Source: Pleionea litopenaei (GTDB lineage: Bacteria; Pseudomonadota; Gammaproteobacteria; Enterobacterales; Kangiellaceae). From it: DNA of 64,000 bases. Below the pieces are notes generated by a model that saw only the letters and a list, made by a program, of their open reading frames with translations, was not told where the DNA came from and did not search any database. Every line of letters starts with the position of its first letter. Position 1 is the first letter of the stretch. The DNA is taken from assembly GCF_031198435.1 (NCBI RefSeq), contig NZ_CP133548.1, forward strand, positions 4,126,001 to 4,190,000, given 5' to 3'. The translations under genes were made by a program, and so were the position numbers. This document shows positions 63,440-64,000 of this stretch, piece after piece.

Positions 63440-64000
63440 CTACAAGCGGGCAATTTTCCACCACTTTTGAAGCCAACCCGGTTCAAAGAAAAAAGAAGCG
63501 TCTTCGGTCAGATGGTTTCGATTCGTGTTTACCCAAAGTTGAAGCAGCGTGATGTGTGCTCTTATGACTACTTGGTCTTTTGTGATTGAGGATAAACAAC
63601 GTTGCAAGTCTTTTTGGATTTCGTCAGCGTTCATACCAAACTCAATGAGTGTGGCATGTCGTAACGGGTGGTTTCGATTGACTATCGCTTTTCTCAGCAG
63701 CCAGGCGATACCTAATGACGATAACAATGGTTTTTCCAAACTGACATTAGCGGTGGAGTGGGAGTCGAGCAATAACTGCCCAGACTTATGACGGATTAAT
63801 GAAAGTGCTTCATTTTGAGAGTCCACTTGACTGACGGTCAATAAAAGTTGTTGGTATGCGGGCCAAAAGTCTTCAACTAACCAAACATGCAAGGCATGAT
63901 TAAATGGCAGTCCTAAGCTTTTGAGATGAGTTGGGTGAGTTATTTCTTGGTGCCACCAATCGAGTAGCGGAGCGATTGTGCCAGGAGAGGTCTGCAATAA
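63440..64000 (-). CDS. Hypothetical protein, 5' partial at the window edge
   Basis: At least 186 residues, open to the edge; the TTG at 63997 is not a credible start because the frame continues. The visible part is Trp- and Leu-rich and probably helical (LLDWWHQEITHP, HALHVWLVEDFWPAYQQLL, SSLGIAWLLRKAIVNRNHPLRHA, HITLLQLWVNTNR, FFFEPGWLQKWWKIARL). No motif is recognised. It lies upstream of yciK on the same strand with a gap of about 130 bp. Confidence 0.55.
   Translation of the reverse strand, partial: LLQTSPGTIAPLLDWWHQEITHPTHLKSLGLPFNHALHVWLVEDFWPAYQQLLLTVSQVDSQNEALSLIRHKSGQLLLDSHSTANVSLEKPLLSSLGIAWLLRKAIVNRNHPLRHATLIEFGMNADEIQKDLQRCLSSITKDQVVIRAHITLLQLWVNTNRNHLTEDASFFFEPGWLQKWWKIARL

Overview
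The window looks like chromosomal DNA from a free-living, probably marine or halotolerant gammaproteobacterium. I place it near the Oceanospirillales/Kangiellaceae type by gene content only; no rRNA or tRNA was seen to confirm this. Support comes from the conserved gammaproteobacterial block bolA-yciI-yciB / rnm-yciO-trpS-scpA-scpB-rluB, a HexR-type Entner-Doudoroff locus, a long-form TrpS, a YciK homologue, Kdo kinase KdkA (hence LPS) and several outer-membrane proteins. No prophage, insertion sequence or CRISPR array was found. Most of the DNA is ordinary core metabolism; the interest lies mainly between the genes.

Layout. 1-5.8 kb: a partial acrylyl-CoA reductase-like gene, a PAS-GGDEF-EAL protein, a YadG/YadH-type ABC exporter and a LON-domain protein. 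5.8-11 kb: a tandem repeat, a candidate Tyr/Phe-codon leader peptide, aroF-type DAHP synthase, tyrA and a Lon-like protease. 11-16 kb: an outer-membrane protein, msrA, a polysaccharide deacetylase, a NIF/FCP1-like phosphatase, a lipoprotein and a secreted hydrolase. 16-21 kb: a GntR regulator with two identical operators, then acnD-prpF of the 2-methylcitrate pathway, without prpB or prpC. 21-24 kb: poorly known small genes, including a stand-alone MshEN-like domain. 24-32 kb: gap, hexR and the zwf-pgl-edd-glk-eda operon, a complete glucose-to-pyruvate Entner-Doudoroff module with HexR operators. 32-41 kb: the conserved yci/trpS/scp/rluB block. 41-46 kb: a truncated, catalytically dead integron-integrase-like gene, a candidate HexR-controlled small RNA, recQ, an orphan GspF-like protein and kdkA. 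46-51 kb: a VOC protein, an MscS channel and a large M14 peptidase. 51-58 kb: the thiamine operon thiC-O-S-G-DE-F behind a TPP riboswitch. 58-64 kb: an outer-membrane protein, an RND/MMPL exporter, a diguanylate cyclase, a frameshifted yciK and a partial unknown gene.

How it works together. HexR-like sites link the hexR/zwf region, possibly gap, and an intergenic promoter at 41.9 kb that seems to make a short terminated transcript. This suggests a sugar-responsive small RNA. Aromatic biosynthesis appears to have a tyrosine-type attenuator. The thiamine operon is governed by a TPP aptamer carrying a four-copy 18-bp tandem repeat inside its conserved core. Short tandem repeats (12-19 bp units, 3-6 copies) recur in at least six intergenic places and look like a genome-wide habit. 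All functional statements rest on reading sequence motifs; no database search was run.
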